From: Bradyrhizobium lablabi
GTDB taxonomy: Bacteria; Pseudomonadota; Alphaproteobacteria; Rhizobiales; Xanthobacteraceae
Length of the DNA stretch: 64,000 bases
Assembly: GCF_900141755.1 (NCBI RefSeq)
Contig: NZ_LT670844.1
Span: 2,728,001-2,792,000 of the forward strand
Reading direction: 5' to 3'
Part shown: one piece after another, positions 51,870 through 59,968 of the stretch
Layout of the letters: the number at the start of each line of letters is the position of its first letter
Numbering within the stretch: position 1 is the stretch's first letter
The notes under the pieces: model-generated
Database searches by the model: none
What the model saw: the letters and a program-made list of their open reading frames with translations, nothing else
What the model was told of the DNA's origin: nothing
Translations under genes and position numbers: made by a program

Positions 51870-52595
51870 TCATAGCGAACCTCCCGCCAGACGTTCCATC
51901 TCCGCATATTTCGTCTGCAATTCCACCTTGAGCTTCAGCAAGTCGAGCTGAACCGCGCGAAGCCTTCGTTCCGACTCGAAAACTGAAGAAAGATCGGACG
52001 AGCCGGCCTGAAAACCGTTTCGCGCGTTGTCGACAGACGAGCGAGCCGGCGGTAGCTGACGCGTTGTATAGATTTGCGACGTTGTGCCATATCGCGATCG
52101 CAGCAACCCGAGGATCTCGTCATAGCGCCGTTTGATTTCGGTCGAGATTCCTACGGCTTCATACGCTGCGTTGTATTCACCATGCGCGGCAATGACCTGC
52201 GCAATCAGTTCGGTAACGGTCGCGCGTCCCTGGAATTTTGCGGCGTCGGCGTCCGATTGCGCAATATCGCGCTCGAGGCCGTATTTGCCCCAGAGCTTCA
52301 CCTCTTGTTCAATGCCAAAGCGACGCTGCCCGACGCCAAGCCGGTTGACGTCCCACGCTTCAAGGATGAGGGTCGGATCGGCCAAAACGCCGGCCGTTCC
52401 GATCTTGTGGACCGCCGCATCGAAGTCGAGCGAGGCCGCCGCCACCGTCGGATTAAGGCGCTTGGCAATTGCGACGACGCTTTCCACCGTCGCGCCGGGC
52501 ATGGTCTGATCGCCCGCCGCTGCCGGAGACAACCACAGCGCTGCGGTGGTTGCTCCAATTGCAGCGAGATAAGTGATTCCGACCGAGCGGATCAC
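51870..52595 (-). CDS. TolC-family outer-membrane channel protein, internally deleted
   Basis: 241 residues against 400-430 for normal TolC-family members. A signal peptide (LAAIGATTAALWLSPAAAG) and the complete first repeat (ESVVAIAKRLNPTVAAASLD... to LRSRYGTTSQ) are present, but the junction then jumps to TRQLPPARSSVDNARNGFQA, the C-terminal helix. About 170 residues of the middle are missing in frame, so no second repeat and no complete channel barrel remain. Probably inactive or a recent deletion; overlaps the YtkA-like gene by 4 bp. Confidence 0.8.
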   Translation of the reverse strand: MIRSVGITYLAAIGATTAALWLSPAAAGDQTMPGATVESVVAIAKRLNPTVAAASLDFDAAVHKIGTAGVLADPTLILEAWDVNRLGVGQRRFGIEQEVKLWGKYGLERDIAQSDADAAKFQGRATVTELIAQVIAAHGEYNAAYEAVGISTEIKRRYDEILGLLRSRYGTTSQIYTTRQLPPARSSVDNARNGFQAGSSDLSSVFESERRLRAVQLDLLKLKVELQTKYAEMERLAGGSL

Positions 52596-52999
52596 GGCGT
52601 CGCCTTAAGGACGAGCTTGCTTTCGACCGTGCCGGTCTCGCCCTGCACCTTGGCGCCGAGGGAGAGCTGCCAGCGGCCCGCCATCCCGAAGGTCGCTTTG
52701 AACTTATAGGTGCCGGGCTCGCCGCCCGGCACGGCTGCGATCTTGGTGGCCATCTCCTGCATGCCGTCGGGCGCCATGTCGAGGCGGGTGGCGAAGATCA
52801 CCGCATCGGGCACCGGCTTGCCGGTCTTGGTATTCATCAGCCTGACGGTGATGACCTTGTCGGGGCCGGCCTGAACGGTCTGATCGACGAGTTCGAATTG
52901 ATAGTCCTTGATGTCGGCGCGGGCGATGGCGGTCGAACCAGCCATGGCCATGCCGATCAGCGCGGCCTGCAAGGCGCGCGAGGAGCGAGACGTCTTCAT
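52592..52999 (-). CDS. YtkA/FixH-like secreted protein
   Basis: 135 residues: signal peptide (LQAALIGMAMAGSTAIARA), then an immunoglobulin-like segment with AGPDKVITVRLMNTKTGKPVPD and GMAGRWQLSLGAKV, the GxWxLxL pattern of YtkA-like proteins. First gene of the pump operon as transcribed. Often found in copper operons; no biochemical role established. Confidence 0.8.
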   Translation of the reverse strand: MKTSRSSRALQAALIGMAMAGSTAIARADIKDYQFELVDQTVQAGPDKVITVRLMNTKTGKPVPDAVIFATRLDMAPDGMQEMATKIAAVPGGEPGTYKFKATFGMAGRWQLSLGAKVQGETGTVESKLVLKATP

Positions 53000-53096
53000 T
53001 TCAAATCCTCAATAATTTCTGGTCGCCGCAAGGCGGCATGCGTTTATCCGCGCGGCTCTAAGGCCACGCGGCAGCAACCGGCGCAGCAAGCGCCGA

Positions 53097-53483
53097 TCAA
53101 ACCAGAATGCGAGGAGGATGCTCGGGAGGCGGATGGCCGAGGCCGTCGGGCCGGAAATCATTCTGCGGTCGAGCAAGACCAGACGACACCGCGAAAAACG
53201 GCTGGAACAGAGCCATCGTCATGCCGACAAAGCATTGCGCCGTGCAGGCCGCCATGAAGATGCACTTGTCGCAGCCGATAGGCATCGGAGCTGTCGGCGG
53301 ACAACACGGCATTTCGCCTGCCATCTGGTCCGCCGATGCCGCCATGGACATATCGTCCGCCATCGCCGACATCGATGCATCGGAAGTCACGCCGGCCATC
53401 ACGGGCGAGGACAGCGGGGCCAATACCAGCCCCGCGATCATCAGGATCGCGAGCAAACGGCGGATGGTGATCAGGCGTTTCAC
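53097..53483 (-). CDS. Secreted Cys/Met-rich protein, likely metal-binding
   Basis: 128 residues from a GTG (53483); no strong ribosome-binding site, and a TTG 18 bases upstream (53501) is possible. Signal peptide about residues 9-30 (LLAILMIAGLVLAPLSSPVMAG). The mature N-terminus is Met-rich (DASMSAMADDMSMAASADQM, AGEM) and is followed by CCPPTAPMPIGCDKCIFMAACTAQCF, six cysteines. The Met/Cys composition fits Cu(I) binding. It is 98 bp from the YtkA-like gene, same strand. Confidence 0.65.
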   Translation of the reverse strand: MKRLITIRRLLAILMIAGLVLAPLSSPVMAGVTSDASMSAMADDMSMAASADQMAGEMPCCPPTAPMPIGCDKCIFMAACTAQCFVGMTMALFQPFFAVSSGLARPQNDFRPDGLGHPPPEHPPRILV

Positions 53484-53604
53484 GTCAACAAAATACCACA
53501 AAACGACCCGGATTGATAGTCTGCCGAGCCTGACGACGGCGTGATCGGTCCGGCGCCGGCTTCGTCAACGCGGTGGGCGACCTTGTGCCATTCGGTGGCC
53601 GAAT

Positions 53605-54072
53605 ATGGAGCAGGCAATGGATGCTTTGCCGACCGCGAACACAGAGATAACGCAGTTCTTCCGCCAGTGGCTGGAAACCTTCGCGGGCTATGTCCGTGAG
53701 GTCGACTACGCCTCGGCAAGGCCGCTCTTCCATCCAGATGTGCTTGCCTTCGGCACGCACAACGATGTCATCCCCGGCCTGGATAAATGGGTCACGACGC
53801 AATGGGACAATGTCTGGCCGAAGACCACCGACTTCCGTTTCGTCCTTGAGCAGACATCGGTTCTGGCGTCCCCCGATGGCATGATGGCGATCGTGATCGC
53901 GCCGTGGACCAGCACGGGCTATCATCCCGATGGCAACCCGTTTCCGCGCCCCGGCCGCGCCACCATGGTGTTTTCCAGGAATGCCGATGGTTGGCTTTGC
54001 ATGCATTCCCATATGTCGCTCAACCGTGGCGTGCCGCAGGTGAGTCATGCCAATCGACCGGTGAAGGCCTAG
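53605..54072 (+). CDS. NTF2/SnoaL-like protein
   Basis: 155 residues with one cone-shaped NTF2-like fold: FRQWLETFAGYVREVDYASA, FHPDVLAFGTH, DGWLCMHSHMSLNRG. The Trp and His at the C-terminal strand mark the SnoaL/ketosteroid-isomerase group. Function unknown; may be an enzyme or ligand-binder. Followed by a palindromic repeat. Confidence 0.72.
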   Translation: MEQAMDALPTANTEITQFFRQWLETFAGYVREVDYASARPLFHPDVLAFGTHNDVIPGLDKWVTTQWDNVWPKTTDFRFVLEQTSVLASPDGMMAIVIAPWTSTGYHPDGNPFPRPGRATMVFSRNADGWLCMHSHMSLNRGVPQVSHANRPVKA

Positions 54073-54172
54073 AGCATGATCCGGAAAAGTGGGTACTGGT
54101 TTTCCGAAAAGATCATGCTCAAACAAAAAGATAGAGCGGAATGACGATTCGAAGAAAAGTCATCACGCTCTA
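54072..54172. repeat. Palindromic repeat, family D
   Basis: GAGCATGATC-CGGAAAA...TTTTCCG-AAAAGATCATGCTC (54072-54120), a widespread Rhizobiales intergenic palindrome, followed by a second inverted pair AGAGCG/CGCTCT (54133-54171). Confidence 0.8.
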
Positions 54173-54338
54173 GTGGACCGCATCGAACGCTCGGTGCCCG
54201 CGCCTGACCGATGCCCTCATCAGGGCGCCGGGACCGCAGCTTAAGCTCACGTTGAACCCTCAGGAGGCTAGAACCCACCAAGAGTGGGCTGCATGAGCCC
54301 GGTTCACCCCGTCCAAGGTGGCGCGGAGATTTCAGGTG

Positions 54339-54773
54339 ATGAATGCTGTCAGACAATCCTGCCGGCTCGGCACCATCGGAAGCGTTGTCGGCCTGTTGGC
54401 GCTCCTGGCGTCGGTGCTGACCCAATTGTTGCCGGCGGTCTTTCCGCCCGAACCCGCCAAGGTGATTGACGATGCCGGACCGAGAGTAAAGGACCATCTG
54501 ATTTTCCGTGCCAAGCGACTTGAAATCAGATCTCGCGAGGCTTCCGAGCAACGCACTGTCGGCTACACATGGACCCAGGGACTTTCAACGGTGGCGGTCT
54601 CGCTGGGCTTGCTCGCCATTGCTCTCGCAGTCTTCTCGGTCATCCTGCGAGAAGAAAAACTCTTGGCAGGCGTCGCGGCCGCACTCGGCATCGCGGCCAT
54701 CGCCGTCCAGGTGTTTTGGATGTTGATCGGCGTGGTGATCTTGATCGTGATCATCAACGCCCTCTTTTCTTAA
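54339..54773 (+). CDS. Small multi-pass membrane protein
   Basis: 144 residues with GGAGA 8-14 bases upstream. Three membrane helices: LGTIGSVVGLLALLASVLTQLL (about 10-32), LSTVAVSLGLLAIALAVFSVIL (about 82-103), and LLAGVAAALGIAAIAVQVFW to VVILIVIINALF at the C-terminus. The middle loop is charged (HLIFRAKRLEIRSREASEQR). No family recognised. Confidence 0.65.
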   Translation: MNAVRQSCRLGTIGSVVGLLALLASVLTQLLPAVFPPEPAKVIDDAGPRVKDHLIFRAKRLEIRSREASEQRTVGYTWTQGLSTVAVSLGLLAIALAVFSVILREEKLLAGVAAALGIAAIAVQVFWMLIGVVILIVIINALFS

Positions 54774-54857
54774 AATCATCCCCGGAATTGCATCACTGGC
54801 TCGAGCCAGTCGCGAATGCCCGAGCGGACATCTAGTCTGAAGGGAGATGCCAGCGTC

Positions 54858-55247
54858 TTAGGACCAGAACCGGTCCTCTCGCTGCTCATCGCCTTGATAC
54901 TCGCGGAAGTCGGTCGCCTTTCCGTTCTTCATCCGCCAGACGTGGATCTCCGGAAACGACGCGGAAAGCCCGTTTCGTTGAGCATTCACGGTGACCAAGA
55001 CGACAACGAGATCATTTTCAGCCATCACATTGTGCACATCAATGCTGAACGCGCCTCTGGAGAGCTCCATCGTGCGCTGAAAAAAGCCTCCGATCTGATC
55101 GTGGCCTGTATAGTCGCCTGATAACGGGCTATGACCGGGAACGTGCCAGGTGATGCCCGCGTCGAAGGCCGCAAACACCGAAGGAACGTTTCCTTGCGCA
55201 AAGTCTTCGTAGGCTTTGCGAATAATCACGGAATTCGTATCGCTCAT
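54858..55247 (-). CDS. NTF2/SnoaL-like protein
   Basis: 129 residues: IRKAYEDFAQGNVPSVFAAF, DAGITWHVPGHSPLSGDYTG, and VWRMKNGKATDFREYQGDEQ, a compact SnoaL-like fold with the W-H dyad of the pocket. Upstream of it is the DUF1330 gene on the same strand, 102 bp away. Uncharacterised. Confidence 0.75.
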   Translation of the reverse strand: MSDTNSVIIRKAYEDFAQGNVPSVFAAFDAGITWHVPGHSPLSGDYTGHDQIGGFFQRTMELSRGAFSIDVHNVMAENDLVVVLVTVNAQRNGLSASFPEIHVWRMKNGKATDFREYQGDEQREDRFWS

Positions 55248-55349
55248 CGTTATCTCCTACATAAGAGTTAACACCCCCCTGCATCGCGTGCGGTGATTGC
55301 CTTTTGAAAAAGTCTCCCTGATCGATCGGGCGCTGTTGGTGGCGAAAGG

Positions 55350-55700
55350 TCAATGCGGCGCTTGCGTCAGTGCCCAGGCGTCTATCGCCCTTATCTTGTC
55401 CAGGCTCTCATCTTTCTGGCCGCGCACCATGAGCACGACGGCGTCGGCGCCGGCCTTGCGGTCGACCGCGATCTCCGCATATTCGGGCGACTCCTGAAAT
55501 TCCATCGCGGCCGCCTGGTCGGTAAATTCTAGCACTACCACCTTGTCGCGCTCGAAAGGTCCCTCCAGCACCTGCGGCCGCTCATCGGCGACCAGGAGCC
55601 TGCCCTTGAACTTGCGAAAGACGTCGAAAAAATGTGCCTGGTAGCGGTCGTAAAGCTCGCGACGGGTGAATTTGAGCTGGGCGATGATGTACACGCTCAT
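55350..55700 (-). CDS. DUF1330-family protein
   Basis: 116 residues from the ATG at 55700. Family features: SVYIIAQLKFTRRELYDRYQ, GRLLVADERPQVLEGPFERD, VVLEFTDQAAAMEFQESPEY, a ferredoxin-like dimer fold. Role unknown. It lies 16 bp downstream of the Crp/Fnr gene, so it may be in its transcription unit. Confidence 0.8.
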   Translation of the reverse strand: MSVYIIAQLKFTRRELYDRYQAHFFDVFRKFKGRLLVADERPQVLEGPFERDKVVVLEFTDQAAAMEFQESPEYAEIAVDRKAGADAVVLMVRGQKDESLDKIRAIDAWALTQAPH

Positions 55701-55716
55701 GCTGCTCGCGCTCCGG

Positions 55717-56427
55717 TCAGTGGTTGCGCGCGCCGACGATGAAGGCGTCAAGGCGGCGAGCGCTGATGATGGTGATGTGACCGCGCCGCTTGGTGATCAG
55801 TCCGAGCCGCTCAAGCTCGCCGAGCGCGATCGCAATCCAGTTTCGGCTAACGCCGACCATCTTGGCGAGTTCTTCCTGCGTCAGTCCGTCGACATGCAGC
55901 CGTAGACCGGCCGCATCACCGCTCTCCTGCCGTGCCAGTGATTTGAGTGTGCTGCAGAGGCGTACCGCGGCGCTGTCGAGTACTAGAGGTCCACTGCGCT
56001 CGATCGATTGGAGGGCGAGGATCGCCAACAGACGCGTGATGTTCCAGTGAAAGCGAGGCACCATGTTCAAACAATTCATGAAGTCAGTTCTTGTCATGAC
56101 GGAAGCTGTGACCGGTTCCAGGGCGACGGCCGACAGGATGCGCGGCTCGCGCGTCACAAGCGCCGCAAGACCTAAGATGGCACCGGCGATGCAGAGCCCG
56201 AAGGTGAACTCCTCGCCGCTCTCCAGGGTCTGGTAGAGCCGCACGCGTCCCTCGGTCAGCAAGACCAGCGTGTCGCTCGGCTCGCCTTGGTCGAACAAGA
56301 TCGCCCTCGGATCGAACGAGAGCGGACGCATCCGGTCGAGAATGAACTGACGTTCCTCCGCATCGAGCCCTTCGGTGGCGATGCTCCATTTCGGCGACAG
56401 CATCGGCGCGTGCACAACAGGCGGCAT
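55717..56427 (-). CDS. Crp/Fnr-family transcriptional regulator
   Basis: 236 residues: cyclic-nucleotide-binding fold at the N-terminus (ILFDQGEPSDTLVLLTEGRVRLY, GLCIAGAILGLAALV), C-terminal winged HTH (LTQEELAKMVGVSRNWIAIALGELERLGLI). No N-terminal cysteine cluster of the FNR type, so not an iron-sulfur oxygen sensor in the FNR sense. Upstream lie two 45-bp tandem repeats. Confidence 0.83.
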   Translation of the reverse strand: MPPVVHAPMLSPKWSIATEGLDAEERQFILDRMRPLSFDPRAILFDQGEPSDTLVLLTEGRVRLYQTLESGEEFTFGLCIAGAILGLAALVTREPRILSAVALEPVTASVMTRTDFMNCLNMVPRFHWNITRLLAILALQSIERSGPLVLDSAAVRLCSTLKSLARQESGDAAGLRLHVDGLTQEELAKMVGVSRNWIAIALGELERLGLITKRRGHITIISARRLDAFIVGARNH

Positions 56428-56450
56428 GGCCTCCTCCTGACATTGCGGCG

Positions 56451-56540
56451 GAGTCTAGTCCATATGCGCGAGATTCTTTTGCCAACAAGTCAACAGAGTC
56501 TAGTCCAAATGCGCGAAAATGTTTTGCCAACAAGTCAACG
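56451..56540. repeat. 45-bp tandem repeat upstream of the Crp/Fnr gene
   Basis: Units 56451-56495 and 56496-56540 share GAGTCTAGTCCA, ATGCGCGA and TTTTGCCAACAAGTCAAC and differ at about five positions. They start 23 bases before the start codon and could be a control region or a duplication scar. Confidence 0.8.
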
Positions 56541-57024
56541 CCGCCGCGTTTGCAGCGGTGCGTGAGCCCGGTGTTGGCACGTTTGAGACATGCTGACTGT
56601 ATTGGGTAATGTCCGCTTTCAGGGTAACCCGGAAGACATTTGCTCACACTGAGTTCTTCTCAGTTTGACCCACATGTATGGTCCGGCCGTGCGTTGCAAG
56701 ACCATGATCACTGCGCTTTACAAATATCCGCGCGCAATTGAGTACATCGCTGAACTACCAATGACGATTACCGGCAAGTTCGAAGGGTTTTCTGGTTGTT
56801 GCTTGGGCCAAAGGCCTGTTTGGCGCACACCCCTTCGGCAATCCGGCGGTATCTGTGGGCCAAAGCGCGTTCCTTTCGGCGCAAACAGGGGCTCGCCGAA
56901 TTAATGTTTCTTAGATCGACTCCCGGACGTGAGGGGAATCTACTGATCCCATCACCGCCCCTCTTCGGCTTCTACCGGTGACTGAGAGTTTTGCGCTCCC
57001 GCCTGATATTCAGGGTGGAATGCA
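56541..57024. other. Intergenic debris region
   Basis: Apart from the CoA-ligase fragment at 56713-56778, this stretch holds short TGACCCAC-type motifs (56661 vicinity) reminiscent of IS21-type end repeats. No intact gene is seen; the small zinc-ribbon gene starts at 57025. Confidence 0.4.
56713..56778 (+). pseudogene. Fragment of a CoA-ligase C-terminus
   Basis: In frame +, residues ALYKYPRAIEYIAELPMTITGK match the conserved C-terminal block of AMP-forming aryl-CoA ligases (YKYPRxIEFVxELPxTxTGK). No other part of the enzyme is nearby, so it is debris of a deleted or inserted gene. Confidence 0.5.
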
Positions 57025-57258
57025 ATGACCGATTACCCAGCCACAATCCCACTGCTCGCAATTCAGGAACTCCGCTGCCCGAAATGCCGAACGCGCATGA
57101 CGCTTACGCATATCCGGCCAGGGCCTACAGGATTTGAACTTCGCACGTTCGACTGCTCCAAATGCGATCACATCGAACAAATCGCGATAGCGTCAGATGA
57201 TCCAATGCAATCCGCTGTGGTTGGCTGGTTTACTGGCGAACTACAGCCGCCGAAGTGA
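57025..57258 (+). CDS. Small zinc-ribbon protein
   Basis: 77 residues with two CxxC motifs (LRCPKCRTRM and FDCSKCDHIE) 25 residues apart, the zinc-ribbon arrangement. Otherwise uncharacterised; a GTGGAATG precedes the ATG. Confidence 0.6.
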   Translation: MTDYPATIPLLAIQELRCPKCRTRMTLTHIRPGPTGFELRTFDCSKCDHIEQIAIASDDPMQSAVVGWFTGELQPPK

Positions 57259-57359
57259 GGGCGCTTCGGTTTGCCGCAAGGCACCGTTCAGTGGATAGAC
57301 GTTCATCAGAGTGTGGACAGCGGCCGAGCGGGACCGCCTCAATTGGCGGCCTCTTTCAT

Positions 57360-57449
57360 TTCAGATCGGCTTCTTGCCCTGCGCCATATCGACGATCGAT
57401 TTAGCAAGCCGGTCGGGGTCCCCAGCCCGTTTGGTGTGCTTGTCGGGCA
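57360..57449 (-). CDS. Very small basic peptide (29 aa)
   Basis: A 29-codon frame MPDKHTKRAGDPDRLAKSIVDM plus AQGKKPI with a GAAAG upstream. The KR-x-DP-x-LAK-IVD pattern is common at the start of small Bradyrhizobium proteins (recollection), so this could be a truncated member or a stand-alone peptide. Confidence 0.35.
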
Positions 57450-57664
57450 TGCCAACTTTCACATTGCTTGGTGCCCCATCCGGCGTCGCCGTGTTCGGTC
57501 CAAAAGCCGGTAACGATTTCCATCTCGCCGTTAGGCGAGACGATATGGACCTCCCAGCCGTAATTGGGAGTGCCCCTGCCTACAACGAAAGATGGCCGCC
57601 GTTCTCGCACGCTTCGAGTCTGCGCCGCGAGCCGGCCCATTTCCAGCCCGGACCCCTGCCACAA
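57401..57664 (-). pseudogene. Possible decayed small gene
   Basis: A minus-strand frame reads TPNYGWEVHIVSPNGEMEIVTGFWTEHGDAGW, a coherent beta-rich segment, preceded by sequence contributed by an IS21-like repeat end and followed by low-complexity residues. Overlaps the 29-aa peptide in another frame; probably remnant. Confidence 0.25.
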
Positions 57665-57683
57665 TCAAACCGACCCACTACCA
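57656..57683. mobile_element. IS21-like terminal repeat, copy 1
   Basis: A 28-bp sequence ending AAACCGACCCACTACCA; 26 of 28 bases match 57906-57933, in the same orientation. It resembles the multiple end repeats of IS21-family elements. Confidence 0.45.
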
Positions 57684-57859
57684 GGCTTTCCGTCTGGACG
57701 CTTGACCAGCTCGAATATGGCAAGGTGGGTACTTTCCAGCCAAGTCTCTAGCGTAGCCCCGCAGACTTCACAGGATGCGTGACCGGTATGCGGTACCAGG
57801 AACTTCTCTTCAGTGCGTCGGTACTCGGCGCCGCAATCACATCGGACGATTGTCTCCAT
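57665..57859 (-). CDS. Small zinc-finger protein, C-terminus altered by a repeat
   Basis: 64 residues: METIVRCDCGAEYRRTEEKF then SCEVCGATLE, two CxC/CxxC pairs as in small Bradyrhizobium zinc ribbons. The stop codon lies in the left repeat and the last residues GSGSV come from it. A longer upstream frame starts in the other repeat and is unlikely to be real. Confidence 0.55.
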   Translation of the reverse strand: METIVRCDCGAEYRRTEEKFLVPHTGHASCEVCGATLETWLESTHLAIFELVKRPDGKPGSGSV

Positions 57860-57905
57860 TCTCGGAATATGCGCCCCAAACCGGACGTTTTCCAGTGTGG
57901 AACTC

Positions 57906-57933
57906 TGCCACAATAAAACTGACCCACTACCAT
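57906..57933. mobile_element. IS21-like terminal repeat, copy 2
   Basis: Second 28-bp copy, ending AAACTGACCCACTACCA. Between the copies lies the 64-residue zinc-finger gene. Confidence 0.45.
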
Positions 57934-58166
57934 TTTGCATCCCCTATGCAGCGTGTGCGCTCGCGATACGACTGACGGTCGAGTGCCGACCGGATCTGAA
58001 ATCTGCTTATTGGGGTAGACCGGAAGTGATCGGCGCACGGCTCGATACGACGAGATTGACCCATTGTGGACGTTGAGCGCGTACTGCATCATGACACGTT
58101 CTCAGGCCCTCACGGACCAACTCACGATGCTTGCCGACGAACCATGGAGCGCGTGGAAGAACTACA

Positions 58167-58565
58167 ATGTTTTCTCATGTCCATGTCGGTATCACGAATT
58201 TTGAGCGATCGTACGCTTTCTACTCGGTCGTCATGAACGAGCTGGGATTCGAGCTCAAGTTCTGCAGGCCGGAACAGTCGTGGGCGGGTTGGATCGCTCC
58301 CGGAAAGGAACGGCCATTATTCCTCATTGGGCTTCCGTACGATCGTCAGCCGACAAATGCGGGCAACGGAGGCATGACGGCCTTCCTCGCCTCAACTCGT
58401 GAGGTAGTTGATCGCTGTTATGCGGCCGCACTCGGAATGGGTGGCCGATGTGAAGGGATGCCTGGGCTCCGGCCGCACTATCACCCCAACTACTACGGGG
58501 CATATTTTCGCGATCCGGACGGCAATAAGATATGTGTCTGCTGCCACCAGCCAGCACCGGCGTGA
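58167..58565 (+). CDS. VOC-superfamily protein (glyoxalase/dioxygenase fold)
   Basis: 132 residues with paired beta-alpha-beta motifs: FSHVHVGITNFERSYAFYSV (metal His), ERPLFLIGLPYDRQPTNAGN, HPNYYGAYFRDPDGNKICVC. The HVHVGI...YAFY and DPDGNKIC signatures fit VOC-family lyases/dioxygenases; the substrate cannot be stated. GGAAG occurs upstream of the ATG. Confidence 0.8.
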   Translation: MFSHVHVGITNFERSYAFYSVVMNELGFELKFCRPEQSWAGWIAPGKERPLFLIGLPYDRQPTNAGNGGMTAFLASTREVVDRCYAAALGMGGRCEGMPGLRPHYHPNYYGAYFRDPDGNKICVCCHQPAPA

Positions 58566-58772
58566 CTTCCGGTTCTGGCACATCGCGACATTTCGCTGCG
58601 CTGCAGGATTTGGTCGTTATCGGGGCATCGCAGACATCGAGCAAGCCTTACCGATCAGCCGCGCCCCCGGTTTGAATACGGGATAACGCGCGAAAAGCTT
58701 GCGCTGGCGTCAAGAGCGGCGTCCGTTAGCGGGGGACAGTGACGCATGATTCGACAAACTGGAGCTGCGTGA

Positions 58773-58985
58773 ATGAGCCTGTACATTCTGGACGCTGTTT
58801 TGTGGGTTTTCGGAATCCGCGGTCATATTCCCCAACATGACGACTTCCGGCCCGGCCGGGGCGGATCCTCACTCGCCGACGGCAGCAACCCGTTGCGGCG
58901 GATGCTGTTAGCCTTCGCGCTATCGGTCGTGTTTCTGTCGCTTTCGCTGTGGGCGACCGTCTGGCTCGCGATACGATTGCTGTAA
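58773..58985 (+). CDS. Small membrane protein (70 aa)
   Basis: 70 residues: a short N-terminal hydrophobic segment (LYILDAVLWVFGI), a polar loop (PQHDDFRPGRGGSSLADGSN) and a C-terminal helix LLAFALSVVFLSLSLWATVW. GGAG lies 12-15 bases upstream. No family recognised. Confidence 0.5.
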   Translation: MSLYILDAVLWVFGIRGHIPQHDDFRPGRGGSSLADGSNPLRRMLLAFALSVVFLSLSLWATVWLAIRLL

Positions 58986-59028
58986 GGCAGGCCGGCGCTC
59001 CGCGCGCAGGCCGATCGCACCAAATTCG

Positions 59029-59820
59029 TCAGCTTGCGGCGTAGGCCGCCGCCAGGAAATCGCCGATCGCGTCGAGAAAAGCTTCAGGCGATTGCAGCTG
59101 GGGCACGTGTGCACAGCCGGCAATGATCTTGAGCCGCGCGTCCGGCAAGAGCGCGGCCAATTCACGCGACATCGGCGGCGGCGTCGCCTCATCCTGCTCG
59201 CCGACCAGCACCAGCACCGGCACTTTTACGTTCGCGAGCTCGGGCCGCAGGTCGAGCTCGGCGAGCGCAGCGCAGGCGGCCTGAAACACTTCCGGGTCGG
59301 TCTTTAAAAATGCCTCGCGGCGATCGCGCATCAAATCCGGATGTTCTGCCTGAAATTCCGGCGCAAACAGCCGGCGCATCGCGACATCGGTGATGGCCGG
59401 TAATCCCTTGGCCTTCGACGCCGCCGCCATGTTGCGGAACGCCTGGCGGCCTTCTTCGGAAAACGCCGCGCCGCAATCGGCGAGAACAAGTTTTGTAGCG
59501 ATCGCGGGATGGCGAATTGCCATCTGCAGCGCGACGAACCCGCCATAGCCGTTGCCGAGCACGATCGCCTCCTCGCCCCCGGCCGCCTCCTTCACGGCTT
59601 CCGCAATCCGGTCGGCGACCGCGGCAAGGCCGCCACCGACCGCGCGGGATCGGCCGAAGCCGGGCAATTCGGGAACGATGAGGCGGAACGATTGCGACAG
59701 TTGCGGGACGATGGCGTCGAAACTGGCGCGATCCGACAACAGCGAATGAAGCAGGAAAAGCGGCGGCCCGTCGCCGAATTGCTCCGCATGGACCGTGCCA
59801 TTGGCGAAAACTCGGTTCAT
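59029..59820 (-). CDS. Alpha/beta hydrolase fold protein without the catalytic serine
   Basis: 263 residues from the ATG at 59820, with GAGAGAC 4-10 bases upstream. The fold is complete: PLFLLHSLLSDRASFDAIVP, LPGFGRSR, GEQDEATP (acid) and AGCAHVPQLQSPEAF (His). At the nucleophile elbow, however, the sequence is LGNGYGG, with Gly91 (codon GGC at 59548-59550) where Ser is found in the family (LGNSLGG). The protein is thus probably not a serine hydrolase; a cofactor-free dioxygenase, binding or pseudo-enzyme role is possible. Confidence 0.85.
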   Translation of the reverse strand: MNRVFANGTVHAEQFGDGPPLFLLHSLLSDRASFDAIVPQLSQSFRLIVPELPGFGRSRAVGGGLAAVADRIAEAVKEAAGGEEAIVLGNGYGGFVALQMAIRHPAIATKLVLADCGAAFSEEGRQAFRNMAAASKAKGLPAITDVAMRRLFAPEFQAEHPDLMRDRREAFLKTDPEVFQAACAALAELDLRPELANVKVPVLVLVGEQDEATPPPMSRELAALLPDARLKIIAGCAHVPQLQSPEAFLDAIGDFLAAAYAAS

Positions 59821-59913
59821 GCGGGTCTCTCTTTCATCGATTGCGGCGCGCGGACGCTCGGCGGCGGCATCCCATTGATAGATCAAATTTCAGCCTTTTC
59901 AAGCCTTTGCTAC

Positions 59914-59942
59914 TTGACGTGATATTTCACGGCTGCAAGATT
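59914..59942 (+). promoter_or_regulatory. Possible GntR promoter and dyad
   Basis: TTGACG (59914-59919) and the palindrome GTGA-TATT-TCAC (59919-59930) lie in the divergent region; the -10 (AAGATT, 59937-59942) is weak. Confidence 0.35.
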
Positions 59943-59968
59943 GGCGTCCGGTCAGCGGGAATCTTCGA

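Noticed and set aside
57271-57751. Plus-strand open frames of 80-146 codons over the debris field
   Set aside because: They run across repeat ends and fragments, with no start signals or domains; minus-strand frames with CxxC motifs are more credible.
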